Shown: piece after piece, positions 52,506 through 61,460 of the stretch
How positions within the stretch are numbered: position 1 is the first letter of the stretch
How the letters are laid out: each line of letters begins with the position of its first letter
Assembly (NCBI GenBank): GCA_963702445.1
Contig: CAVPCZ010000003.1
Span: 558,001-622,000, forward strand
Origin: CAVPCZ01 sp963702445
Lineage (GTDB): Bacteria > Bacteroidota > Ignavibacteria > UBA10030 > UBA6906
DNA length: 64,000 nt
Reading direction: 5' to 3'
Made by a program: the position numbers and the translations under genes
Notes under the pieces: model-generated
The model's database searches: none
Told to the model about the DNA's origin: nothing
Seen by the model: only the letters and a program-made list of their open reading frames with translations

Positions 52506-53275
52506 CCGGTTTTCCGCAGGATCTCGATCATCGCGTTATGAATCCTCCCGTTGCTGGCGAGGACCTGTTTGCCGTAGATGTTCAGCGGGGCTCCGGACAT
52601 ACCCGTAATGGTTCCACCCGCTTCCTGAATGAGCAGCGCTCCCGCCGCGATATCCCACGGACTCAAGCTTACTTCCCAGAACCCGTCAAAGCGGCCGGCC
52701 GCCACATACGACAAATCCATGGCTGCCGAACCGAGCCGGCGCACACCGCGTGCCGCCATCAGGAACCGGACAAAGTGCTCAACCGCATTGTCGGGGTTTG
52801 CGGTGATGTTGTACGGGAATCCGGTGACCAGGAGGCTGTCGATCAGCGTTGATGCCGCGGACACGCGCAGGCGCTTTCCGTTGAGAAACGCCCCGCCCCC
52901 CTTTTCAGCGGTGAACATTTCATCCTGGTTCGGATCGTACACCACGCCCGCCACGAGTTCTCCCTTCCGCTCCACACCGATGCTTACGCTGAAGATGGGC
53001 ACACCGTGGAGGAAGTTGGTCGTGCCGTCGAGCGGATCGATGATCCAGCGGTATTCGGCGGGCGCGAGGCTGCCGCCGCTTTCTTCCGCGAGGATGGCAT
53101 GCTGGGGAAAGTTGCGCCGGATGATGGCGATAATCCTCTCCTCCGCACCCCGGTCGATTTCCGAAACGAGGTTACGTTCATCTCCCTGTTTCTGTTCGAT
53201 ATTGCGGACTTTGCCGACGCTGAGCTTCAGAAATCGGCCGGCTTCACGGGCGGCTTCGATGGCGATGTTGAGCAT
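52502..53275 (-). CDS. suhB: Inositol monophosphatase family protein (SuhB-like)
   Basis: 257 residues. Metal-binding motifs are complete: ILAEESGG (Glu), WIIDPLDGTTNFLHGVPIFS (the DPxDGT metal site), and SPWDIAAGALLIQEAGG (Asp). Acts as a Mg2+-dependent phosphatase on myo-inositol-1-phosphate or related sugar phosphates; the SuhB name is by similarity only. It is tail-to-tail with the CBS gene (CTAA overlap), and HflX lies 117 nt upstream on the same strand. Confidence 0.9.
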   Translation of the reverse strand: MLNIAIEAAREAGRFLKLSVGKVRNIEQKQGDERNLVSEIDRGAEERIIAIIRRNFPQHAILAEESGGSLAPAEYRWIIDPLDGTTNFLHGVPIFSVSIGVERKGELVAGVVYDPNQDEMFTAEKGGGAFLNGKRLRVSAASTLIDSLLVTGFPYNITANPDNAVEHFVRFLMAARGVRRLGSAAMDLSYVAAGRFDGFWEVSLSPWDIAAGALLIQEAGGTITGMSGAPLNIYGKQVLASNGRIHNAMIEILRKTG

Positions 53276-53392
53276 GGTGTTCCTGTGAGTGAGTGATCTG
53301 ATCCGGCCGTCCTGCCGGACACGTCCGGCGTGTCACGCCGGGATGCAACAACCGGTCCGGAAACGGCGTGAACCCCGCCGTTCCGGGGGACA

Positions 53393-54656
53393 CTATTTGC
53401 GCCCGGCCATACGATCCGCCAGGAGTTTCCGGATCCTGTAACGGATGGTGATGGTCTCTCCGTCATACGACTTCTCCAGAATCTCCGCTGTTTCATGAAG
53501 CCGGGCGATTGTACGGTAGTCGGCCGCCTTCACCGTCAGCGTCTGCTTCCACCACCTGCGCGTCGAGTCTCGACACCAGATGTTCCCGGAGTGCGGACAT
53601 CCGGATCCCGCGCGTGGCCGATACAAAGACCGCATCCGGATGGTTCGCGGTCAGGTACCCGATCACGTTTCTGTTCACCAGCCGGTCGATCTTGTTGAAC
53701 ACGATGATCATGGGTTTTCCGGCTGCGCCGAGCTCCTCGAGTGTTTCGTTGACCACGCTCATCTGCTCTTCAAAGAGCGGATGGCTGACGTCGACGATGT
53801 GCAGAAGAATATCCGCCTCGCGGACCTCATCCAGGGTGCTCTTGAAGGATGCCACCAGATGGTGGGGGAGTTTCCGGATGAACCCGACAGTGTCGGAGAG
53901 CAGAATCCGGTGTACCGGGGAGAGCGTCACCTGCCGCACCGTGGAATCCAGTGTGGCAAAGAGGCGATCCTCCACAAGGACGCCGGCATCGGAGAACCAG
54001 TTCAGCAGGGTGGATTTGCCGGCATTGGTATACCCCACAAGTGCCACGCGCATAAACTGCTCCCGTCCCTTTCGCTGCACCGCCCTTTCGCGTGCGATCA
54101 CATGCAGTTTCTCGTTCAGATGACTGATCCGCGTGCGGATGGCGCGGCGGTCGGTTTCGATCTGTGTTTCCCCGGGTCCCTTGGTGCCGATTCCCCCATA
54201 CTGCTTGGAGAGGTGTGTCCACTGGCGCGTCAATCGCGGCAGCATGTACTGGAGCTGGGCCAGCTCCACCTGTGTTTTGGCCTCCCGGGTCTTTGCCCGG
54301 GAGGCGAAGATATCGAGGATGAGTCCGCTCCGGTCGAGGATCTTGCATTTGACGAGATTCTCGAGGTTGCGCACCTGGACCGTGGAGAGGTCGTCATCGA
54401 AGATCACCGAGACGATCTCCTTCTCCTCCACCAGGTAGGCGATTTCCTCCGCCTTTCCTTTGCCGATATAGTAGGCGGCATTGATTGTGGGGCGTTCCTG
54501 GACGATGCGGGCGACCACCTCGGCTCCTGCGGAGTCGGCCAGTAACGCCAGTTCCTCCAGGTATTCGTTGACGAGTGTCCGGCCGGTCGATCGTGTTGCG
54601 AGTCCGACCAGCACGGCCTTTTCACGTTGTTGCGTCGCGCGCGCTGCGTGTACCAA
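53393..54656 (-). CDS. hflX: GTPase HflX (frameshift near the C-terminus)
   Basis: Ribosome-associated GTPase. N-terminal domain: AVLVGLATRSTGRTLVNEYL, PTINAAYYIGKGKAEEIAYL. Then the linker signature IGTKGPGETQIETDRRAIRT and G-domain motifs VGYTNAGKSTLLNWFSDAG (G1), LSDTVGFIRKLPHHLVASF (G3) and VFNKIDRLVNR (G4). The frame is lost at about 53545. One deleted base connects DAQVVE to QTLTVKAADYRTIARLHETA and the end LLADRMAGRK at 53393; the 1264-nt span agrees. A TTG at 54656 (VHAARATQQREKAVLVG) is the likely start, overlapping the upstream BatA-like gene by 35 nt. About 420 residues. Confidence 0.88.
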
Positions 54657-56847
54657 CCATGTCCTCCATTCTGACCGGCATCGCCCGTGCAAGGAGCATT
54701 TCTCCCAGTGCACAGGCGATGGCGAGTACGACAAAGAGTTTCCAGAGTTCGAAGCCGTAGCGCGACTCGCGCACCACACGGTCGACGTCATCCCCGGCGC
54801 CGAGCAGCGTCACCTGTCCGGGCGTGATCCGGTGCCGCGCCCAGAATTTTTCCAGGTCTTGATCTCCCGCACGATGCAGATCCGACTCGAAGGGGGCGGG
54901 ATGAACCGCGGCGGCCCGCAACGGCCTCCGTATGCCGGACGCTGTTTCCCCTGATCCGGCAAAGGCCCGATACACCCCCGGCTCCGGCGTATCGCCGAGT
55001 TCGATGACCGCGCTCCGCCGGTCTCCCCGTGCAGTCACGGTCACCCGTTCTTCAAGGCCCGACGGGTGCCGCACGATGGTTGCGCGGTCCATGTCGGACG
55101 GCTGCAAACGGACCGGCAGAATCAACCGCTGGCCGACGGTACTGGTGTCCTCTGTCTGTTGCTCTCCGGCAAGATACATCATGGACCGGTGCAACAGCGG
55201 TGCGAAGAGGCCTTTGAACGGGAAATCGGACATCATGGTATCGGCGTCCACCGCAAAGGCGAGGACACGGCCGTTGCCGATCGTATAATCGCACAGGAAG
55301 GGGCGTCCGTCGGACATCGCGATGACGGTCTGTCCGGTCCGGCCCGGGTTGAGCCCCGCCGCGGCCGTCATGCGGGGCCCGTCGAGTGACGGCGGACCGC
55401 CCTGCCTGCCTGTCTGCCGGGTGAACATGCCCGCGAAGAGGGGATGGGAAAAATCGACGGTGCCAAAGGTGAGGAATCCACCGGCGGATTGAAACGAGGG
55501 AGTGGCGGGCGCAGGGGCTGCCGTGAAGGGCGGGATGTTCGCCGCTGCGAGCAGGGAGGTGTTGATGCCCGCGGCGTCCGTCAACCGCCCGGGGAACAGG
55601 ACAAGTCCGATACCGCCTCTTACGGCAGTTGCCAGGCGGCTCCCCTCCCGGTCCGGTATTGCGCCCGGATTCGCGAGGAGAACGACATCATACTGTCCGA
55701 CGTCCGTTCGCGCCAGCCGGTCCTGCGTGATCCGTTCAACGGTAAACAGCTTTGCCAGCGAGCTGTCGCCGGCAAGCGTAAGCGCCACAAACGGGTAGCG
55801 TGTGTCCCTTGCGGATGATCCCACGAGAAGGATCCGGATGTTGGTGGGGATGTTGATGACAAACGTACGCCGGTTGTCAATATCCAGAACGTCATCCTCA
55901 ATCTGTACGGCACCCGTGACGATACCCCGGCTCGCGGGCACGGCCGTAAACTGCAGCGTTGCCGCTCCGCCGGCGGCAACCGAGAAGGATTGTTGTGCCA
56001 CACGCGTTCCCTCGAGATAGAGACTCCCGACGGCATTGCTGATGGGACGTTCGCCCGCATTCCGGACAACGGCTTTCATGGTCATCGGCATTTGAGGTGC
56101 GAGCAGGCGGCTTTCCAGTGTTACCGCCGTTACCGCCGCATTCTCCCGGCGTGGTGACGGGATTTCGACAACATATACGCGGAGGCGCTCGTCAGCGGAG
56201 AGCGTAGTGTCGATCGCAAAAGGGTCCGGGGTGAAGTGCGAACGTTGAGCGTCCGTGAACAGGTAGAGTTCACGGTTGGCATGCCGGGAGGAGGCTGCCA
56301 GCCGCCGGGCGGCGGCGAAGATCTTTTCGTAGGGAAACGCTTTCCCGGTGACGGTCATGCCCTGCAGGGCTTTGCGGGCTGCATCGGCGGAAAGGAAGCG
56401 GTCCTGGTGAACAGGTGCAGTCGCCTCTGAAAGACGGAGCACGGACACCGCATCGCCCGGCCGGGCGAAACCGACGATACGTTCGGCCAGACTCTTCGCC
56501 TGGTCAAAGACGACCCCCCGTTCGTTGCGGATGCCCATGCTGGGTGAATCGTCCAGCACAATCACCATGCCGGTTGACGCTTCCGTGCTACCCAGGCCTG
56601 CGAGGGAACCTCTTATGGCCGGGCGGGAGAATGCCAGCACGAGAAAGATGACAAGCAGCGTGCGGAGAAGCAGGAGAAGCCATTGCCGGATCTTCAGCCG
56701 CCGGATGCTGGTCCGCTGGAGTTCTTTCAGGAATCGGAGCGTGCTGAACTCGACGGTTTTGAGCTTCCGCAGGTTGAGCAGGTGAATGACGATGGGAATG
56801 GCCGCCGCGGCAAGCCCGAAGAGAACAAGTGGGTTGAGAAAGGTCAT
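54622..56847 (-). CDS. BatA-like membrane protein with VWA domain
   Basis: 741 residues. The N-terminus has the BatA/aerotolerance-type double membrane segment (FLNPLVLFGLAAAAIPIVIH then LLNLRK, and WLLLLLRTLLVIFLVLAFSR). A von Willebrand A domain follows with its MIDAS start VIVLDDSPSMGIRNE (DxSxS). The long middle section is periplasmic with CARDB-like strands and a GATase-like region (LVLFPGRLTDAAGINTSL), and a last membrane helix is near the C-terminus (LWKLFVVLAIACALGEMLLA). Related proteins occur in many Bacteroidota beside MoxR/DUF58 genes, but none is in this window. Function is unproven; envelope integrity or stress tolerance is the usual suggestion. Confidence 0.82.
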   Translation of the reverse strand: MTFLNPLVLFGLAAAAIPIVIHLLNLRKLKTVEFSTLRFLKELQRTSIRRLKIRQWLLLLLRTLLVIFLVLAFSRPAIRGSLAGLGSTEASTGMVIVLDDSPSMGIRNERGVVFDQAKSLAERIVGFARPGDAVSVLRLSEATAPVHQDRFLSADAARKALQGMTVTGKAFPYEKIFAAARRLAASSRHANRELYLFTDAQRSHFTPDPFAIDTTLSADERLRVYVVEIPSPRRENAAVTAVTLESRLLAPQMPMTMKAVVRNAGERPISNAVGSLYLEGTRVAQQSFSVAAGGAATLQFTAVPASRGIVTGAVQIEDDVLDIDNRRTFVINIPTNIRILLVGSSARDTRYPFVALTLAGDSSLAKLFTVERITQDRLARTDVGQYDVVLLANPGAIPDREGSRLATAVRGGIGLVLFPGRLTDAAGINTSLLAAANIPPFTAAPAPATPSFQSAGGFLTFGTVDFSHPLFAGMFTRQTGRQGGPPSLDGPRMTAAAGLNPGRTGQTVIAMSDGRPFLCDYTIGNGRVLAFAVDADTMMSDFPFKGLFAPLLHRSMMYLAGEQQTEDTSTVGQRLILPVRLQPSDMDRATIVRHPSGLEERVTVTARGDRRSAVIELGDTPEPGVYRAFAGSGETASGIRRPLRAAAVHPAPFESDLHRAGDQDLEKFWARHRITPGQVTLLGAGDDVDRVVRESRYGFELWKLFVVLAIACALGEMLLARAMPVRMEDMVGTRSARDATT

Positions 56848-56894
56848 CGTGGGAATCCGGACAAAAAGTGCTGAAAATCCCCCTTAAATGCAAC

Positions 56895-56923
56895 TTGACT
56901 TTCCGGCCCAAAAGGGATATTTT
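56895..56923 (+). promoter_or_regulatory. Putative promoter of the surface-protein locus
   Basis: TTGACT (56895-56900), 17-nt spacer, TATTTT (56918-56923), in the gap between divergent genes. The leader to ATG 56980 would be about 50 nt. Confidence 0.5.
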
Positions 56924-56979
56924 GAACAGACACGCATTTCACTCTCACGCAAACGGTCCATCGTCGACCAATCCCCCCC

Positions 56980-59121
56980 ATGCGCCGGTATTCTTTGCCT
57001 ATATTGGTTCTGTTTTCACTCCTCTCACCGGGGTTTCTTCTGTTGGAGGATCGGGAAAACCAGGACCGGCCGGGTTCGCCGGGCAAGTTGCTGGGGGATA
57101 CCGACCAGAATTATACAACGATCGGGACGATCGGACTGACCGTGACGAACTACGGCGTGATCGGTACGCGGAATGCTTACTGGCCCAACCAGCCTTCCTG
57201 CGAATATCCGCGTGGTTCGCGCATTGAGCATATTTACCAGGGGGGACTCTGGGTGGGGGGCGTCTCGCGCGGATCAGGTCAGCAGCTTGTCAGCACCGGG
57301 GCAACCGATCAGGCTTCCACGTCACGCATCGGTCAGGGGTATGAGCTCACGGCCGAACCGTCCTCGGACATGATACAGCTATCCACACTTTCCGAATCGC
57401 GGTATTTTTCCGAACAGGCGGTGAGCCATCAGGACTTCCGCGGCTTCTATTCCGATCTCAACAGGACCAACCCCACGACCGGCGACACCATTCCTGAACA
57501 TACGCCGCTGGGACTGAGCATCAAGCAGGAAAGCTACGCCTGGAATTTTCCCTTTGCCGATTTCTTTGTCATCCTGAACTATACGATCTACAATGCGGGT
57601 CGCGACACTCTTGATTCGGTCTATGTCGGCCTCTGGAACAACGCCGTCGTGCGGAACACCTCCAGCGTGCGTCCCGGTACGCCGGGGTATTTTGACCACG
57701 GGGCCAACGGGTTGATGGACACACTCCGGATGATGTACACCTTCGATTATGACGGCATTCCGACGCCGCCGGCAGCTGACAGTTACGTGGGGGTGCTCCT
57801 TCTCGGTTCGAATCCGTTTCCGGGCGGCATCGATTCCGTGGGTGACATCCGGCGCAAGACCTACTACAATGCATGGCGCTTCCGCAGTGCCAGCGGCGAC
57901 GCCGATTACTTCTCTCCGGCTGATGACGCGGGGAACATTGCCGGTGCCCGGAGCCGGTACGACCGGATGGCGGCTTCGTTGCCGCGCTCCAAGATAGACG
58001 CCCTCCGGTTGACGCCGGCCAACATGACCACGCTTCTTTCCACCGGGCCGTTTTCCACCCTGTATCCCGGAGACTCCCTGAACGTGGTGTTCGGGGTTGT
58101 GTGCGCCCGCAAGTCCGGCACGGCGCCGGCCAGAAACGACACGCGGGAACAGCGGAAGAATCTGATCTCCAATGCCGGGTTCTGCCAGAAAGCGTACGAC
58201 GGCGAGGACGTGAACGGCAACAACCTCCTTGATCCGGGAGAAGACCTTAACGGCAACAATCTCCTCGACCACTATCAGCTTCCCCAGCCGCCGCGGCCTC
58301 CGAAAGTCCGGGTGGAGGTGGAGAACCAGAACGTCGCGTTCTACTGGGACAAATCGACATCCGAGCTGTCGATCGACCCGGTCAGCGGTGAGTACGATTT
58401 TGAAGGATATCGTGTGTACCGGTCAAACCCCGGAACGGACTTCACGAACCCGCAGGATTTTCTTCTGAACCTCTCCCTCGTGGGCGACTTTGACATTCCG
58501 GGCAACAGCGCGGGCTACAACACCGGATTGAGCACCATCCAGCTTCCGCAGGCAAAGTTGTTCCCCGGGGACACCGTGGCGTACTGGTACAAGTTTCCAC
58601 CGGCCGGCACGGGCATCACGCATCTGAACGGCTGGCAATACCTGTACGGTGTTGCGGCATACGACCGGGGGGATTCCGCCACCGGTGTCACGTCCCTGCA
58701 AAGCAAGACGGAAATCGTCCGTGCGGTGCCGGGGACTCCGCCCAGGATATCCGGTTCAAAGGCTGTCGGTGTCTATCCCAATCCGTATTATGCCAGCGCT
58801 GTCTGGGATGGCATCGGAGAGCGGACCCGGAAAATCTACTTCACCAATCTGCCCAGCAGGTGCACCATCCGTGTCTATACACTTGCAGGAGATGTCGTCG
58901 CGGATATTGAACACGATGGGGCGACGTACGACGGATCGGATATTGAATGGTTCCGCAACTTCGGCAATATCCAGACGCCGGTGACGTTTGCCGGCGGTGA
59001 GCACGCCTGGGATCTGATCAGCAAGTTTGACCAGGCGATTGCGTCCGGCCTCTATCTGTTCAGTGTGCAGGACTATGCCGACGGGAACATCTACAGGGGG
59101 AAGTTTCTGGTCATCAAATAG
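56980..59121 (+). CDS. Large secreted protein with calcium-type repeats, FnIII-like domain and putative T9SS C-terminus
   Basis: 713 residues with a signal peptide (MRRYSLPILVLFSLLSPGFL). The N-terminal 400 residues (for example GSRIEHIYQGGLWVGGVSRG, DGIPTPPAADSYVGVLLLGS) are of an unnamed exported-protein type common in Ignavibacteria-like genomes. Next come two tandem Asp/Asn-rich motifs (DVNGNNLLDPGE, DLNGNNLLDHY) that look calcium-binding, a fibronectin-III-like domain (PPKVRVEVENQNVAFYWDKS), and a C-terminal beta-rich module (VGVYPNPYYASAVWD, IRVYTLAGDVVADIEHDG, SGLYLFSV, YRGKFLVIK). This end resembles type IX secretion sorting domains. Likely on the surface or secreted; partner of the downstream surface genes. 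Confidence 0.75.
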   Translation: MRRYSLPILVLFSLLSPGFLLLEDRENQDRPGSPGKLLGDTDQNYTTIGTIGLTVTNYGVIGTRNAYWPNQPSCEYPRGSRIEHIYQGGLWVGGVSRGSGQQLVSTGATDQASTSRIGQGYELTAEPSSDMIQLSTLSESRYFSEQAVSHQDFRGFYSDLNRTNPTTGDTIPEHTPLGLSIKQESYAWNFPFADFFVILNYTIYNAGRDTLDSVYVGLWNNAVVRNTSSVRPGTPGYFDHGANGLMDTLRMMYTFDYDGIPTPPAADSYVGVLLLGSNPFPGGIDSVGDIRRKTYYNAWRFRSASGDADYFSPADDAGNIAGARSRYDRMAASLPRSKIDALRLTPANMTTLLSTGPFSTLYPGDSLNVVFGVVCARKSGTAPARNDTREQRKNLISNAGFCQKAYDGEDVNGNNLLDPGEDLNGNNLLDHYQLPQPPRPPKVRVEVENQNVAFYWDKSTSELSIDPVSGEYDFEGYRVYRSNPGTDFTNPQDFLLNLSLVGDFDIPGNSAGYNTGLSTIQLPQAKLFPGDTVAYWYKFPPAGTGITHLNGWQYLYGVAAYDRGDSATGVTSLQSKTEIVRAVPGTPPRISGSKAVGVYPNPYYASAVWDGIGERTRKIYFTNLPSRCTIRVYTLAGDVVADIEHDGATYDGSDIEWFRNFGNIQTPVTFAGGEHAWDLISKFDQAIASGLYLFSVQDYADGNIYRGKFLVIK

Positions 59122-59160
59122 CAGCGGGGTCGGACACAACACATCATGAAGGAGCGAGTT

Positions 59161-61398
59161 ATGAAGAAGGTACTTCTGGCCATGGCGATTGCCGGGATAT
59201 GTTTTTCCGCCGGCAATGCGCAATACCCGCAGGTGACGATAAAACAAATCCAGCAGGTTCCTCTTGATTCGCTGCTGGTCGCGGACACGCTGGCGGGCCT
59301 GAGCGCGAATGCAAACAATGCGCGGTGGACATTGCAGACATCGTCCTACAACGGTGACACGGTGACCATCACCGCGGTCTGTATCGCCCCCGCCTTTGTC
59401 GTGACCTACACCGCGTCCGGTTGGACGATGGTGTTGAATGATACGGGTCCGTCCGCCCCCTGGTCGGGGATACTGGTCCGGGCAAACATCGCCGACTCCA
59501 CGCAGCTTGTTGCGGACGGTTTCCTGAGTGTTGCTGCCGGGGATGTGATCACGATGACCGGTCTGGTGAGTGAATTCCCTTTGACCCGGGGAGGAAGCCT
59601 TACGCAATTCCAGCCCATCGCCGGACAGCCGATTGCCATCATCGGGAGCGCGCCCGTGCCGCGTCCTGTGGTCAAGAATGTCAGCGATTTTTTCACGGGA
59701 GTGTACCCGGCGGGCAAAGTGTGGTACAGTACGGGGGAACCGTATGAAGGCATGTACGTGGAGTTCCGCAACCTCACGGTCAACAACAAGGTGAATACCA
59801 CCCGGGGGACATTCAGTGCGGTGGACGCCTTCAACAACGAAATCAGCGACTACGACTGGTCGCACTTCTTCACCCTGGGCCACGGGATATCCCCAGCGGA
59901 CACGGCGTGGCAGCGCAAATACGCGTCCATGGGGAACGGCCTGCGCATTGATACGCTTCGCGGTGTCATTTCCACATCCTCGGGTGGTGAGAGCCCCCGC
60001 GGCTACAGGATCTGTCCGTTGTTCCCCCGCGACGTCGTGCTTTCGGCGCTTCCGGCCCCCCCGCTCGTAACCACTCACAGGCGCAACCCTGTGGTGGTGT
60101 CACAGGACTCGACCCCGCGGATCAGTGTAAAAGTGACCCGGCAATCGAATGGTGCGGCACCCCAGACCGTGAGCCTGAAATACTCGATAGGGAGCGGTGC
60201 ATTTACCACCGTACCGATGGTCTATAGGGCGTCCGACACAACGTACGTTGGCAATATTCCCCCCCAGGTGACGGGAGCATTTGTGCGGTACTTTGTTCAG
60301 GTCGTGGATTCCTTCGCGCAGGTCATTAATCTTGCAAATTCATCGACAAACAGTTTTTCGTCCGACACGGCTTCCGGATTTTTCTTCTATAACGTGATCG
60401 ACCGACCCCTCACGATTGCCGATGTGCAGTACACTCCGTACGTGAACGGTCGCAGCGGCTATCTGGGAGCGGTCACGGCGCTTTCGGGTAACATCACGGC
60501 GGATACGGCGCACATGAACCTTTCTCCTCGCAGTGCCATCTACGGTACGAACGCCTGGTACATGCAGAGCGGTACCTCACCCTGGAGCGGCATCTGGTTG
60601 ACGCCCGCAGACAGCTCCGCGCAGGCGGCGCTGGCTGCGCTCCGCAACGGTGACAGTGTACGGGTGACGGGGACAATCCAGGAGCAGTCTGATGTCACGC
60701 GGCTTGGCAACATCACGCAGGTGCAGAAACTCGGCAGCGGCAAACCCGAACCTCTCCCCGTCGTGCGCACGACGGCGGCGTTTATCGGAGGGAACGGCAC
60801 GGCGACCGCCGAACCGTATGAAGGGATGCTGGTCCGTTTCAACAACGTGAGGGTGACAAACCTCAATCCGACGTTCTCGGATCCGACGGAATTTGCCGTG
60901 TCCGACGGATCGGGAGATGTGATTGTGGGGCGTGACGGCAAAATGACATACTCCAACGTTGAAGCGGACACCGCCTCGGGCAAGACCATACTCCGCGTGG
61001 GGGCGACCATGACTTCCCTCACGGGGATCATCTATTATAGTGTCAGCCAGTACAAGGTGGTGCCGCGCACGAATGCCGACCTGCAGGGCGTGGTGCTGAC
61101 GTCGGTCGAACGTGCGTCGGGGGACGCCTTGCCCACGGCCTACGGGCTGTCGCAGAACTATCCGAATCCCTTCAACCCGTCGACCGTCATTGAATACAGC
61201 CTGCCGTCGTCGGGATTCGTCAGCCTGAAGATTTTCAACCTGCTCGGACAGGAGGTGCGGTCGCTGGTGAATGAGATGCAGCCCGCAGGACGGTATACGG
61301 CACGGTTTGACGCAGCCGGGCTCACAACGGGTCTGTATTTCTATCGCCTGCAAACGGGGCCGTTTGTCGAAGTCCGGAAGATGCTTCTGGTGAAGTAG
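59161..61398 (+). CDS. Secreted protein with duplicated OB-like domains and T9SS type A sorting domain
   Basis: 745 residues from ATG 59161 (MKKVLLAMAIAGICFSAGNA), a signal peptide, with GAAGGAGCG upstream. Two similar halves are seen: PWSGILVRANIADST with EPYEGMYVEFRNLTVNNK, and PWSGIWLTPADSS with EPYEGMLVRFNNVRVTNL, each followed by a strand-rich block. They resemble OB-fold domains of extracellular nucleases, but no nuclease catalytic domain is present. The C-terminal 90 residues are a classic T9SS type A domain (YGLSQNYPNPFNPSTVIEYS, LKIFNLLGQEVRSLVNEMQ, TTGLYFYRLQTG). Exported and anchored or released by the type IX system. Exact role unknown. Confidence 0.82.
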   Translation: MKKVLLAMAIAGICFSAGNAQYPQVTIKQIQQVPLDSLLVADTLAGLSANANNARWTLQTSSYNGDTVTITAVCIAPAFVVTYTASGWTMVLNDTGPSAPWSGILVRANIADSTQLVADGFLSVAAGDVITMTGLVSEFPLTRGGSLTQFQPIAGQPIAIIGSAPVPRPVVKNVSDFFTGVYPAGKVWYSTGEPYEGMYVEFRNLTVNNKVNTTRGTFSAVDAFNNEISDYDWSHFFTLGHGISPADTAWQRKYASMGNGLRIDTLRGVISTSSGGESPRGYRICPLFPRDVVLSALPAPPLVTTHRRNPVVVSQDSTPRISVKVTRQSNGAAPQTVSLKYSIGSGAFTTVPMVYRASDTTYVGNIPPQVTGAFVRYFVQVVDSFAQVINLANSSTNSFSSDTASGFFFYNVIDRPLTIADVQYTPYVNGRSGYLGAVTALSGNITADTAHMNLSPRSAIYGTNAWYMQSGTSPWSGIWLTPADSSAQAALAALRNGDSVRVTGTIQEQSDVTRLGNITQVQKLGSGKPEPLPVVRTTAAFIGGNGTATAEPYEGMLVRFNNVRVTNLNPTFSDPTEFAVSDGSGDVIVGRDGKMTYSNVEADTASGKTILRVGATMTSLTGIIYYSVSQYKVVPRTNADLQGVVLTSVERASGDALPTAYGLSQNYPNPFNPSTVIEYSLPSSGFVSLKIFNLLGQEVRSLVNEMQPAGRYTARFDAAGLTTGLYFYRLQTGPFVEVRKMLLVK

Positions 61399-61410
61399 TC
61401 CGGAAACGGA

Positions 61411-61439
61411 CAGGAGCCCGGGTATCCCCCGGGCTCCTG
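61411..61439 (+). terminator. Strong hairpin after the T9SS protein gene
   Basis: Perfect 12-bp stem CAGGAGCCCGGG (61411-61422)/CCCGGGCTCCTG (61428-61439) with a 5-nt loop, 12 nt after the stop. No T-run follows, so it may act as a Rho-dependent stop, an mRNA-end stabiliser or a partial terminator. Confidence 0.5.
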
Positions 61440-61460
61440 CAGGCGGGTCACCACACTCCC

